Below, piece after piece: positions 1 through 11,700 of a DNA stretch of 64,000 nt. The stretch spans positions 50,578,101 to 50,642,100 of the forward strand of contig CM069872.1 in assembly GCA_036172665.1 (NCBI GenBank). Direction: 5' to 3'. A program made the translations under genes and the position numbers. Origin of the DNA: Prosopocoilus inquinatus (taxonomy: Eukaryota > Arthropoda > Insecta > Coleoptera > Lucanidae). Under the pieces are notes generated by a model. The model was not told the origin of the DNA and did not search any database. It worked only from the letters and a program-made list of their open reading frames with translations. The first letter of the stretch is position 1. Each line of letters opens with the position of its first letter.

Positions 1-248
1 TACTTTAGACGGTAGAGAAAACGGCGGCACTCGGTGGACACCCTGTATATAATTAAGTTTGAAATAAAGCATTTTTGTAAGTTCCTTCGATAGAATCCAC
101 TGTTTTAAAAGCGGCTTTTAGTATTGCATTTTTTTTTTGTGTATAAATGTTTATACAGGGTGTTTTCGGAAGTGTGACTGAAAACAGAACCTTGCCTTTT
201 ATACGACTGAATCCGTTTGGTTTTAATTATTAAATTTGAAACAACTAA

Positions 249-375
249 GTCCCGATCTTACCACCTCCTGATAAACTGAACCGTCGGTTAATATCCTTGG
301 ACACATTTGTGTCGATAATGGTTTCCTAGGATATTAACCGATAATTCAGTTTATCAGGAGGTGGTAAGATCGGAC
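249..375. repeat. Foldback (MITE-like) element, 127 bp
   Basis: The two arms are inverted copies: GATCTTACCACCTCCTGATA near 254-273 and its complement ending near 372. The complementarity extends inward to 'ggttaatatcc' / 'ggatattaacc'. The loop is short and there is no coding capacity. Confidence 0.8.
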
Positions 376-499
376 ATAAGTGACTAATGTCACATTTGTC
401 AAAATATTGATAAGCTAATAGTAGAAATTCAAAATCAAAAGCGCGTACCAATTTGGACTGGGTAATTTAGGTAATTATTTTTCGTTTCAAAATAAACAC

Positions 500-855
500 A
501 ATAAAAAATAAAATGAAAATAATTCCGCATCTTTTACATTTGTTTCATATTGTACCCGTCTTCATTTTCAGGCACACTTCCAAAAGCAGCCTGTATATTC
601 CAGTCCATCAAATAAAATTAAAAAAAAAAGTCTTTTGGCCTATAATTTCTTATATTTTATATTTTGATGCTGTTGCTATCGTTTCTCTTTTGCTTCTGAT
701 TTTTTGCAGGTTTCATTTGTTCTAATTTTCGATGTCCCAAGTCGACGATTTCTTGTCTTTTTGTCTTTGACTTTAGAAAAAATTGGCGCTTTTTGGCTAC
801 ATTTTGTCAAATAAGTTGGCGACATTGCCTGTAAAAAATGTGGCAACCCTGCTTC
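500..855. repeat. Short copy of the T-rich repeat family of 10-11.8 kb
   Basis: The stretch with 'gcaggtttcattt', 'gactttagaaaaaattggc' and 'cgacattgcctg' at about 705-835 matches the right-hand end of the T-rich array at about 11625-11745. I read it as a truncated copy of the same element. The left limit is uncertain. Confidence 0.6.
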
Positions 856-1077
856 GGCATTTGCCACAGATTGATCGTACTTCCTCGTATGTGGTATCGT
901 ACGTTTGAACAAAAAAGAAAACGATTAAAATTAAAAAAAAAACAAACGTCTTGTATTTCTTTTTTTTTTTGAAAAATTAGGTTTTCCGGACTCTTTCTAC
1001 GAAACTCATGAAAATCGACGTTCATTACTTAATCCAGTGTTACCGATACTTGAGGAGTATCCTTTCTTTCAACATAA

Positions 1078-1300
1078 GGTGCTTTCTTTCGCTTAAAAGT
1101 TTGAATCGTGTTTCGAACAGTTTAGACCCGAATTTCGTAGTTGTCGCAACAAAACATCTGACTTGAATTTTTGATTGATTTGTACATAACCATAATGCAA
1201 TTCAGACAAGTTTTAAAAGTAGAGGGATTTAAAGAAAAGAATGCCTGTTTTTGAATCAAAACACGTTTGGATCGCGATTTTGTGAGCGAAAGAAAGCACC
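1078..1300. mobile_element. Palindromic MITE, 223 bp (copy 1 of 2)
   Basis: It starts GGTGCTTTCTTTCGCT and ends with the complement AGCGAAAGAAAGCACC. The flanks carry TAA on both sides. A second copy in inverted orientation lies at 52603-52797. No ORF of interest. A PIF/Harbinger-type MITE is possible for this copy, because that superfamily duplicates 3 bp, but the second copy has a 5-bp repeat, so the class stays open. Confidence 0.75.
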
Positions 1301-1538
1301 TAAAGTGGTCCAGTGGAACTGTTTGAGTTGGCAATACAATTAAGAGCAATTTCTTATTCAACTATTTGTATCACTGCAACCGGATATTGTTTCCTGACGC
1401 AACATCAACAGCAACAAGATTATAGGTTATATCCGGAATTTTATAGCGTTTTCGATTGAGGTGCACATAAATTAGAAATAAAATTCAGTACTGCCAACTT
1501 AAACAGTATATCTTGACCACTTTGTAGATACACTTTGT

Positions 1539-1656
1539 CCGTTCAGCGGACGCTCAGCGATCAGCAATCGTTTGTGATTGGCTATTACCAATGCTATTGC
1601 CATAATGTGAGCCAATTACAAACGATTGCTGAGTAAGCAACTCCGCCGATGAACGT
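1539..1656. repeat. Imperfect foldback repeat
   Basis: The arms 'cgttcagcgga...gcaatcgtttgtgattggct' (from 1540) and 'agccaattacaaacgattgc...gatgaacg' (to about 1655) are inverted copies around a loop of about 25 bp. It is non-coding. Confidence 0.65.
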
Positions 1657-2351
1657 TCCTGAACGCGCCCAATAAATTTAATAAACGGGAAGAACTAAAG
1701 AGTTTTGAAATTAAAAATGTCTTGTGGAGAAATGGCATAAATCTTTTTATATGAAACCGAGAACTCTGGTGCTTTCTTTGTTTTCTGTTGCTGTTGCCAA
1801 TTTAAAAAAGAAATTAAATGTGGCGCACGAAATTTACAATATGAAATCTTACAACATGAATTAGGTATGAAATACTTGTGGCTTTAGAAATATTCTACTT
1901 TAGCAAAATTATTTTAATTCGATCCTTCTTTAAAGCAGCTACCGATTTTCTTTTTTCTATTTTAACTGACGTTGAACAAAAAAGAATAGGAACAAGTTTT
2001 TGTTCGAAATATTCTGAATAAATCTAATAATTAAAATAAAAATAAGATTCTGTTTATAGGTGCTGTCGATAGCAAAAAGTAGTGGGAAAAAACAGTTTCC
2101 TGTAATAGCTTTTCTCTATTCGCGAATAAGAATATTACGAAGTGCCTGACATCTAGCGGAAGTTTTGTGAAGCTTCCTGCGATCAGGAAAACATTAACCT
2201 ATGAAAAAACATTAAACTGAAATGTTTGTGAGATTTATGACGTACTTTTAGCATAACGAACACACAATAACGAAACTAACAAAAGTCATTGATTAGAACA
2301 AGTTATACTTAAATAAAATTAATGACAGCTCTTTGTTTTCCTAGAGTGCCT

Positions 2352-2483
2352 AAGGTCCAGTTTTACAAATGGGGCTCAACTTTGAGCTGAGGTTTAAACC
2401 CTTAGCAACAATTATTTCAACAATTGTTGTGAAGGGTTTAAGCTTCGGCTCAAAGTTAAACCGTCATTGTAAAACTGGGCCTT
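2352..2483. mobile_element. Palindromic MITE family 'GTTTTACAA' (copy 1)
   Basis: Left arm 'ggtccagttttacaaatgg', right arm 'cattgtaaaactgggcc'. Internally 'ctcaactttgagctgaggtt' is mirrored by 'ggctcaaagttaaacc'. A near-identical copy lies at 20885-21014, and a diverged relative at 32772-32902 sits inside a COX15 intron. Confidence 0.75.
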
Positions 2484-2490
2484 AATAGCT

Positions 2491-2615
2491 CTGTTTATTA
2501 TACTGCACTAGTGCGCACTCAAAGTATCTTCATCTCGTATTACTATTCATGTATGAGGTTAAAGCAGGACACAAATGTGTACTTTGAGTGTACACTAGTG
2601 CAGGATAGATAACAA
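2491..2615. mobile_element. Palindromic MITE family 'GTATCTTCATCTCG' (copy 1)
   Basis: Arms with 'tgcactagtg' and 'actcaaagtatcttcatctc' are mirrored by 'gtgtactttgagtgtacactagtgca'. Related copies are at 40621-40729 and about 52179-52290. A half-copy of the family end 'tagcgttttcgattg' is at about 1443. Confidence 0.65.
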
Positions 2616-3049
2616 ACACACCTAAAATGAGAGTGTGGCCATACAGGCGCCACTTTTGTTCAAACTTGGTGAGGGAAGTTCAAAATTAATTGGTGGTCAG
2701 TCCGTTTATGCTTATTTCCTACGTGTGACGATTACCTTCACTGCATTTAAATAAAGAAAAACAACAGCTTTATTTTTAAGCGCATTTATAGTATGTTTTA
2801 GTATAAGTCAAGTTTGTGGTTATGTGATTATTTCCGTTTAAAAAAAATACCAAAATGAATAATAATCTCAACAACGCAAACAAAACCAAGAAATACTCAC
2901 CTGAATAATCAAGTCAGCACAGTAGAAATCGTCACAATTTAAGTTAATATTTTGAATAACTTCTGGAAGAAACACATTTAGAACAAAAATGGTTACCAAC
3001 CTTGGTATATAAAGTCGAGAATCGCTCGCGACCAATAGAAATCGATTTC

Positions 3050-3139
3050 ATGTACGTCATGGCCGCGATCTTCTTTAGAAGCATTCCAGTTTTCCTCATT
3101 ACAAGCGTCATGTGTTATTTGCTGATTTCGCCCGAATAA
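3050..3139 (+). CDS. Candidate 29-residue hydrophobic microprotein ORF
   Basis: The ORF runs ATG TAC GTC ATG ... GAA TAA and reads as a short basic start followed by a single hydrophobic stretch (core IPVFLITSVMCYLLI). A TATA-like 'tatataaag' lies at 3006-3014, about 40 bases before the first ATG, and an 'aataaa' hexamer overlaps the stop. Nothing similar is recognised. It may be a chance ORF in intergenic DNA. There is no transcript or conservation evidence. Confidence 0.2.
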   Translation: MYVMAAIFFRSIPVFLITSVMCYLLISPE

Positions 3140-5713
3140 AGGTCAGTTTCTCGAACGAATTTATTTTAGTTAGGTTAACTACTCGTTAAAAGTAGGAAAT
3201 GAGTTTCCGGAGACACCTTACAAATAGGACTTTAAGTTTAAAGTTACTTTAACCAAAAAAAAGTACATTTGGTTCCCTATTTTTAAAGTGACTTTAAATT
3301 AAAGCCTGATTATGTAAATGGCTTTTAGTTAATTTAACGCAGCAAACATTCGTTAACTTTAACTTAACTTAACGCGTTTCCCTTCATTTCTAGTGTTTAA
3401 CTTTTATTTGTAGAAAAGATTTTAGGTTCAAAATTACTGGATCAAAAGTGGCGCCATCTGCTCGACATTAAAATAACTGTCCAGTTCAGAAATTGGCCCT
3501 AATAATTAATTAATTGGTTTATTAATTTTTTATTGAAGTATAATTTTCAGTTTAATTTTAAATAGTTTGTAATGTCACGGATGATAATCTTTTACATCTA
3601 TTTAATTGTTCTCGAAAATCAATTTTCCAATAAAACCCAAGCTATAAAGAAAAATTTATTTACAAAGGATGAATTATATCTGTATATATAAACAAAGTTA
3701 TTATTTGTTAACATTTGGTATAGATATTAATTTAGTTTTAAAATAGTAAATCTAAACAACATTTATAATAATAAACGAGGAAACCTACAATATTTTCTTC
3801 AGTCACTTTTAGAAATGCCCCGAACGCATAATTATCGATATTCACAGAAAATATACACTTAATTTCACGAATGTAAAATACACTCTCCATCGACAGAGAA
3901 ATGTCACTTTGGCTTAAATACAAGAAAAAGGAAAATAAGCAACGCGGTGACCGATCATCGTCGAATAATTGTCTTTTTGTTGTTTGTTGTGGAAAAAATA
4001 TTGTAGAAAACGAACAACTTTTGCGTTCATCTCAACGAACGCTTACAAAAAAAAAAGAAAGAATTTGAAGGGTTTGTTAGTAAACTTAACTGAAAGTTTG
4101 TCTAACTAAAATAAAGAAAGCAAGAGGTTAATAATATGGTTTAAAGTATCTTACCTAAGCTTGTTCACATGAGCAATAACTCGACTTATTCAATCACGAC
4201 AATCGACAATTATTTTGGGGGGGTGTGGGCGAGGGGGGGAAATCACAATGGAATGATCTGTATTGAATATTATGAGATTGGAAATGAGATAAGACGTGAA
4301 CACAGATCACTAGATATAATAACCGTGTGCTTTACGTTTGACACTGCGAGAATGAAAATGTGCAAACTAAATTCTGGCAAGACATTAATTATCATGAGCA
4401 CAAATACATATTAAAATCAGGAATCCCAGAATTTACATTTATACACAAAATAAATGGGAATATTGAATATCGAATAAACTTTTTTAATATTATGCAGACT
4501 ACAATGAAAGAAAACTTAAATGTCTGCAAGACTACATACAACAACATTAAAGTTCCGTTTTCATCAACAATAAATCTTGAACAATATAAAATATTATTTA
4601 CTTTTCATCAACGTACGCTCGGCTGAATCCATTGCAACTCTTACTTTTTTTTGCAATCAATTTATCAAAAGCCGAACTGTTGGGAAGTACCGCAATAAAA
4701 TTCGTAAAATGTGTGCCAATAAATAATCAAATAAATATCTCTGAGTATTAACGACGTAACTTTTATTTCTTATGCAATCAGTTTCAAAAAGTGTACGCCC
4801 AAATACTGTTATTGCTTTGGTCATAAGGTAATTGCTTCTTGTGATTGAATAAGAAATAAACGCTTAGCGCTGAGTATTCTTTAACTGCTTATTTCGATGC
4901 AGATGAGCAGTGATTACACAAGTGAACTTCTGCGAAATGTTTTTTTTTTCTTCAAGTTTAGTTGAACTTCATATCTCAGTACGTAATAATTAGTAAACAA
5001 TGATTATATACCTAGATATTGAACTACTGTCATGAACAAAATAATAGGCAGGTGTTTGTTCAACAGTAGCCAGAATGCAGACATTGATTGTTTACACTTA
5101 CTTTACACAGAAGATCTTTAGAAAGCTTGAAAACCAATTTTTCAGCTCTTTACTACTTACATTCTTACTACCTGAACAAACACGCCATATAATAAACCAC
5201 AGAAAGTTGTAGAATCCATTTTCCAAAACAAATCATGTTTTAAGGATTTAAAAAACTTCGATTTAAGAAAAACACTAAGTAAGACCATCATTAGCACATT
5301 AAACCTACATGCCAGAAAAGTACGAAGTCAAAAGAAAAAAAATTCTTGAATTTACAACTTTCTATTGATTCATCTTAAGAAACATTTTTGATTTGTTCGA
5401 GATATAAATCAACAGGTACATAAAATATAAATTTTGCTGACGAGTTAATAAATTTAACGAATCAACTAGGATTTAGCAATAGTTACCCTGACCAAAAATA
5501 GTACACTTGAAACGTGGATCACATAATAATAGTGAACTTGATTAGTCAACGAAGCACACTGTATCACTCGAGTGTAAAAAAGATAAGAAAATAATGTACA
5601 GAAGGAAGAGTTCTTTAGATGTGTCGCTATCACACAATTTATTTATACACAAAAATAGAATAATTTTTATCTTTGTAGCGGGTAAAGTAGAGCACATAGC
5701 TTATATACACTAA

Positions 5714-8700
5714 TTACACCATAATCGGTGCATCCTCGCATTCATCCATAATTTTTACACTAACATCCGACGATGACTGCCTCTTGAGCTTTTGAGGTAA
5801 TGATTGTCTGGACTCGCCACCCGAAATAGATCGTATTATAGGTCCTCTGGGTTTCTTTTGTTCCCCCATGCTGGATATATCGTCTAAACTTCCATCCCCA
5901 TCGGTTGATAGCATATCATCATCAGATGTATGACTCAACGTCGGCAACGTCGAAGTTAAATGTTCCTTCTCCTTTTGGATTTCTTGTATGTGATCTTCGA
6001 GCAAATTCTCCTCATCTTCGACGTTCGGCTGAGACAATTCTGAAGGAAGCAACTCCTCAGGACTGAATACTTTGGAACGTCTCAATGAAGTCAGTCTTTT
6101 AGTGGCAGCTTGTCTCGCAGTGTCAAGAGTATCGATGTCATCCAAAGTGCTCCTAACTTTCCGCAACTGTTCCGTTATAATAGTCTCTATACACTGGGTC
6201 TGACTACCAATATCGTGCAAACTGTCTTGAGCTGGCACTTCCTTATTAGTCCGCAATATACACGGCGCGAAAACAATAGCAAGAGAAGCGGCACTCATCC
6301 GGTTGACTTCCTCGTGTAATGCAACGCGTGCCAAGTGAAATACCAGGCGTTCCATCAAGTCGAAATTAGGTTTTGGTAACTTCTTCAAAATGTCGTACAA
6401 CGTCGAAACCCTGTCCTGCTGATCGACCATATTAGCAGCGGTTATAAAATTCTCGTAACACTCGAACGTGAGCAACGGCTCGGGCATTTCACGTAAGAAC
6501 GATTTCAGAACCGAAGTCAACACGTTTATCTGGTAATTATCAAAATTAACTTCATCCGGGTTCTCCTCCATTTTACCCTTGAGCTCCCGCACCTTCGAAC
6601 TCACCCCCGACTTTCGATAAATACCTTCAATGTACAGCCCACGCATTTCAATCGCAGCCAACAATCGTTCGATAACCACGGGTATATTACTTTCGTCCGA
6701 CAACAATGCTGCAAGCGGAACACCGAATAATTTATGTTGATTTTCTTGTCCGCTTAGATCCGCATCCTTCGTGCAAGTTCCGCATTTTAAATGACACTTT
6801 TTATGGCATGTCAGCTTACAAGACTGACAAACTAAGCCTCTTTCGATGGGCCACATGAAAAACGAGCTGCAAATTTCACATGCGGTTGGAATGTTGATGA
6901 TGGTCAATAAGAACGTATGGCCTGCGTGCTTAAATAGATCCTCCGCTTTGCGCTTCTTGTCTTTCTTACGTTTAATTTTGCTTGGTTTCTCAGCTTCCGG
7001 TCTGGACGACATGAACTCGTCCATGAATCCTCTGAACGCATTCACGCCCATGGTAACAGGAAAATCCTTATCCTTCTGCTCTCTCTGACACACGGTCTCC
7101 ATTGCCTGCATAAAATTCATAATCAGATCCTTGTATTTTATGCTGTAAGCCTCGCTGTTCCTATTCGCCGCACTGTAGACCTGCACCAGATTATCTTTAA
7201 ATTCGCGAAGCGCCTGCTTGAAGAGACGGTCGACCTCACTTGGTTTTCCCTTCTCGCTTTCCATTTTACAAATCTTGCTCGTTATAAAATGCTGCATCGA
7301 TTGTAATTCCCTCGTGTCTGATATTATTTGATCCGTCCTATCTGTAAATTCCGAAGTTTTCGTTAGGCTGAACTTGGTAGCAGCAGTTTGCTTATTGAGA
7401 TCGTACGGTGTCTTAGAATGCTTTCGATATTTTCTCCTGTTCGGTTTACTATTGTCCGAGCTCGCCGACGGCTTAGTAACGCACGGCATTTTTAGTACGC
7501 TTTTATTTTGTATGCATTTCGTGTGAAAAGCCTTTTTGCAAACCGAGCACTTATGACCTGGGCTTATAAACGCTTCGATTTCGTCGTTGCAAAACGCACA
7601 CAGACCCTCCTTCATCTTGTCTTTAGGGAATCTATGCCCGGCCATCGTAAAATTGGTATTACTGTTGTTCCACTTTATATCATCGACAGACGGCATCTTT
7701 GGTGACGAAGGACCTTCAGGGTGTTCGGTAACGAGACTAGTTTTCGTGGCTGGGTCGCTATTTCTGCGTCGCAAATCCAGAGTGCTGAAACCTGATCTCT
7801 GTCGCTTTGGAGTATGCGATTGTTTGCTCCACTCGGCTTCATTCTGCAGCATTTTCGAGGAAGCATCCGTATCCTTTTGGTATGACTTCTGGCTTGCATC
7901 CGAATGCACCGATTCATCGATGGTACCCAGAGGCAGGGTTTTATCCAAAGAAATGCTATCTGTGACTTCCTCTCCTAAACTGCGCACATTGCTCCGCTTG
8001 ACTTGCTTCCTAACATTGCGCAAGGGAACCTTCGGCTTGCCCAATAAGATCTCTTCCGCTTTATTCGATGACCTATCAAAGGCTGAATAAAGGTCACTCT
8101 TCTCCTCTCGGTTCGATCTCCTCACCGGCGCGAAACTCATTAAACCATCTACAACCCCTCTAGCTTCACCGGTGGTATATTTCTCTCGCTTTAAGTAAGC
8201 ATGCGGACGTTGTTGGAGAGGGGCGTTTTTCACTAGCATATTTTTCGATAGGCTGTTTCTGGGGCTCATCTTTTGCCAGATTTCCGGCTCGGAGAAGTTT
8301 TCGTATTTGCGCTCCTCGATTATCGGTGGGGCTGATTGCGAAGCTCCGCGTACGGTTGAATTCGATTCCGAACTGAGCTGGGAATCGAAACTTTTCTGAG
8401 AACCGAAAGAATCACAACTCCCTTTCAGTTTGATTTTGTAATCGCTTTCAGGAAGTGATGTGATGTGCCTCTTTGAGAACGGATCCAGAATGATGCCTTC
8501 ATGTTTTATATCCTCTAATCTGTAAGCACAAAAAAACAACGGGCACATTAATTTTACACACGTTTCATTTATGCTCATACAATCAAAGATCATTTATAAA
8601 ATAAAATTTTTTAAGTAAATATAAATTTATTACAAAAATTGTTTTTTTTTCTGTTATAATTATTTAATAGCTTAACCAGCGACATCCTACGATCGCTTTT

Positions 8701-11700
8701 TGACCCAACAACACTGATTCACTGCAATCAAAAGTGTGTGAGTGGTTTTTTTTTTTATAAAGTTGGCGACACTTAATACAAGAATGAGAAAACAATTGCC
8801 AGTAGTTGTCCACTTTCTAATCTATCAGTTCGAAAACAAATTTCAACGACAAAACTTTTGCGTTGTAGTTCTACCATTTCGTAATTTGAAAATCCAAAAA
8901 GAATCACAATTTGAAATTTTGTTTAATTTAAATAATTGAACAGTCGTCAGCCCTGCAAGTACTTTAAGAGAGAAAAAAAAACCAATGAAGTCGTAGCCTA
9001 CTTTAATCCGGAATTCATTTGAAGTCAAGGACACGGCATTATCAAATACAGAATTTTAAACGCACTTGAAAAAGAATTAGATTTTAAATACACCAACAAT
9101 AATAAATTATTTTATTTAAAAAAAACTTATTTTTTAGCAGATATTTTATTCACAATTAAATTAAAAAGCAGCGCGTTGAACAAACCAAATTTAAAATGCG
9201 ATTGTGAAAGTAGCAAAAAAAAATGGCAGACTGTAAACGATACAGTGCCAATTATTGGAGGTGTTCTAAATATCCTTATCCGTAACCCCCCAAATTTGGA
9301 AATGGCGGACGTTCAAGGAACCAGGATGACTACCGTGCGACGCAGCCGCCTGCGGCATCGGTAGAGAGTCCTTGGTTACTGGATCGACCACGTGACGCCA
9401 CCTACTGAGCAGATCTGCCTAGATCCAAACTAAAGCGATCAATGTTCAGTTGTGCCATCACAGACACACACCTCCGACCGACACTCCCTACCGGCGGCTA
9501 TTTATGCACAACGCACGATCGAAGTATGCATAGCATGAACCACCGCATAACATTTAATTTCGCGTAAAATACACAATTTTTCAAGAAAAACTTTCTACAG
9601 TTTTGTGCAGAACGCTTCCAAGATGATATTTCAAATGCAATCAAATTAATCGCGTGAAGTATTAAGTTCAAAAAATTTATAAATAGTTATAAAAACATGT
9701 CGCGGTGCAATCAATAGCGCGCGCACCGCGCGAAGAAAGACAGTCAGATTGTAATGTCCCGATGAAAGAGTAAGAAAAGAAACGCAGTTTGCGTCCTACA
9801 AAGAAAACGTTAATCTGCGCGGGTATAGTTGTAATTAAAATGATTATACAACATATTTTAATCACAAAAAAATCTGAAATGTAAATATAATTCGGACAAT
9901 TTTACTTTAACCAACCGATGCGCGACACCGACACCCGAGCCAACAGTGAGACATTAGGAACAGGGTTGCCAGATTATATTTGACGCCTGGCGTCTGATTT
10001 GGGCTACTTTTGTTGTCCTCACGTAACGACAAAAAATATATATACCATGCGATCAATAATGACTGTCCATGACGCTACTTTAATTTAGGTATTACATGAC
10101 GAGAATATTTGCACATACTTGTTTCTTTTTTGTTTTGTTTTTTTAGTTCATTTCATATTGTTCTTTTTTTGTTTTAAGGAATCGATGTTTTAATTTTGTT
10201 CACGATTCGTTTGTTTTATTTTGTCCTGCCCGTATCTGGACTTACAGAAGTTTTCGGCCGGAAAATCGTCGTTTTTTCATTAATTTTTCTCTGTCTACTC
10301 GTTCGTGCTTTATTTTTTCTTTTGTTTTCGCATTTATCTTCTTTTTAATCAAATTGGCTCTCCGCATTTTATTGACTCGTTTTCACTGTACTCTTTTGTT
10401 TCCCATGAATTTGGCATTATTTGCAAAAACTTTCGTCGATTTTCATTTTTTTAAACATAGTGTTTTTTTTTTTAATTCATTTTACACTTTATATTACTCT
10501 TTTATTTATTTTTAACTAATTGATTTTTCGCATTTTGTTGGTAGACGCTTTTTTACAGTTGTCTTTTGTTTTCTACTAGTTGTTTTTTCCGTCTGGAGAT
10601 TCACTTGTTTTTGGTTCACCTAAGCAATCGTCTACTCGTCCGTCTTTTATTTTTTTTCTTTTGTTTTCACATTTATTTTTTTTTCTTGAATCAAACTGGC
10701 TTTCCCCATTTTATTGACTCGTTTTCACAGTGCTCTTTTGTTTCCCATGAATTTGGCATTATTTGCAAAAACTTTCGTCGATTTTCGTTTTTTTTAACAT
10801 CGTGTGTCTTTTTAAATATATTATTTATTTTTTATTAATTGATTTGTCGCATTTTGTTGGTTAGCGCTTTTTTACAGTCGTCTCTTGTTTTCTACTAGTT
10901 TTTTTTTTCGTCTGGAGATTTACTTGTTTTTAGTTCGTCCGAGTAGTCGATCTTCTTTTGTTTTTTTTTTTCTGTTCTTTATGCCTTTGCAGTACGTATT
11001 TTTCTTTTGTTTTGACTCCTTTTTACAATTCTCTTTCGTTTCCGAGTTTCTTTTTATTTTTCAAAATCTTGTGAAAATTTTCATTTTTTGTTCATCTCCT
11101 GATATTTCTGTTTTCTTTTTTTTAATTCATTTTATATTTTGTATTTCTCTTTTGTTTCAGACTCCTACTTACAGATCTTTTTTGTTTCACGCAAGTTTCT
11201 TTTTATTTGCAAAAATCTTCAACGATTTACATTTTTTTTGTATTTAGTATCCTGCTAGATACTTTTTTTATACGTTTCTTTTTTGTTTTCTATTCTATTT
11301 TTTTTTCTAATTTTTTGTCTGGAGATTCATTTGGTTTTTGTTCATCTTAGTCGTCATTCTTTTGTTTTTCTTTTTCGTGCTTTCGTACTGCGTATTTTTC
11401 TTTTCTTATACAGTTGACGTTGCTCATTCTTTAACGCTTGTTTAAAGTTCGTCGTTTTTCATTTGTTTTGTGTCTCTGCGATCTTTCATTTTGCGCATTG
11501 TATTTCGTTTCCTTTTTGTTTTTGCTTTTTATAGCAGTCAATCTTCTTTTGTTTTTTTTGTCCGTTCACCTCACGCCTTGTATTTTGTTGCTGCAGTTTT
11601 CATTTCTCTTTTGTTTCTGACTTTTTCGCAGGTTTCATTTATTTTTTTATTTGTTCTGACTTTTTGTTTTTTTTTTGTATGACTTTAGAAAAAAATGGCA

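Larger units (their letters stand above)
1..5713. other. Repeat-rich region downstream of the myosin IX gene
   Basis: No conserved protein or exon set is recognisable on either strand. The region is AT-rich and holds several short inverted-repeat elements listed separately. The 'acaccctgtata' motif at about 43-54 and its complement near 154-164 resemble transposon ends that recur at 45.88 kb. The part next to 5714 probably contains the 3' UTR of the minus-strand myosin gene. From about 3.6 to 5.6 kb I see nothing beyond AT-rich sequence and random ORFs. Confidence 0.6.

Noticed and set aside
4169..4626. Two overlapping small ORFs of 81 and 88 codons
   Set aside because: AT-rich chance frames with no splice signals, family features or promoter.
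7587..8090. 167-codon plus-strand ORF opposite the myosin linker
   Set aside because: It is a shadow of the real minus-strand coding exon, with no recognisable product.
5714..8593. Treating the 959-codon C1/RhoGAP frame as a separate gene starting at 8593
   Set aside because: The bases 8520-8593 are intron. The acceptor at 8519 joins in phase to both the myosin exon 6 and the candidate exon at 9406.
10566..11682. Several phenylalanine-rich ORFs
   Set aside because: They are translations of T-runs in the T-rich array, with no family similarity.
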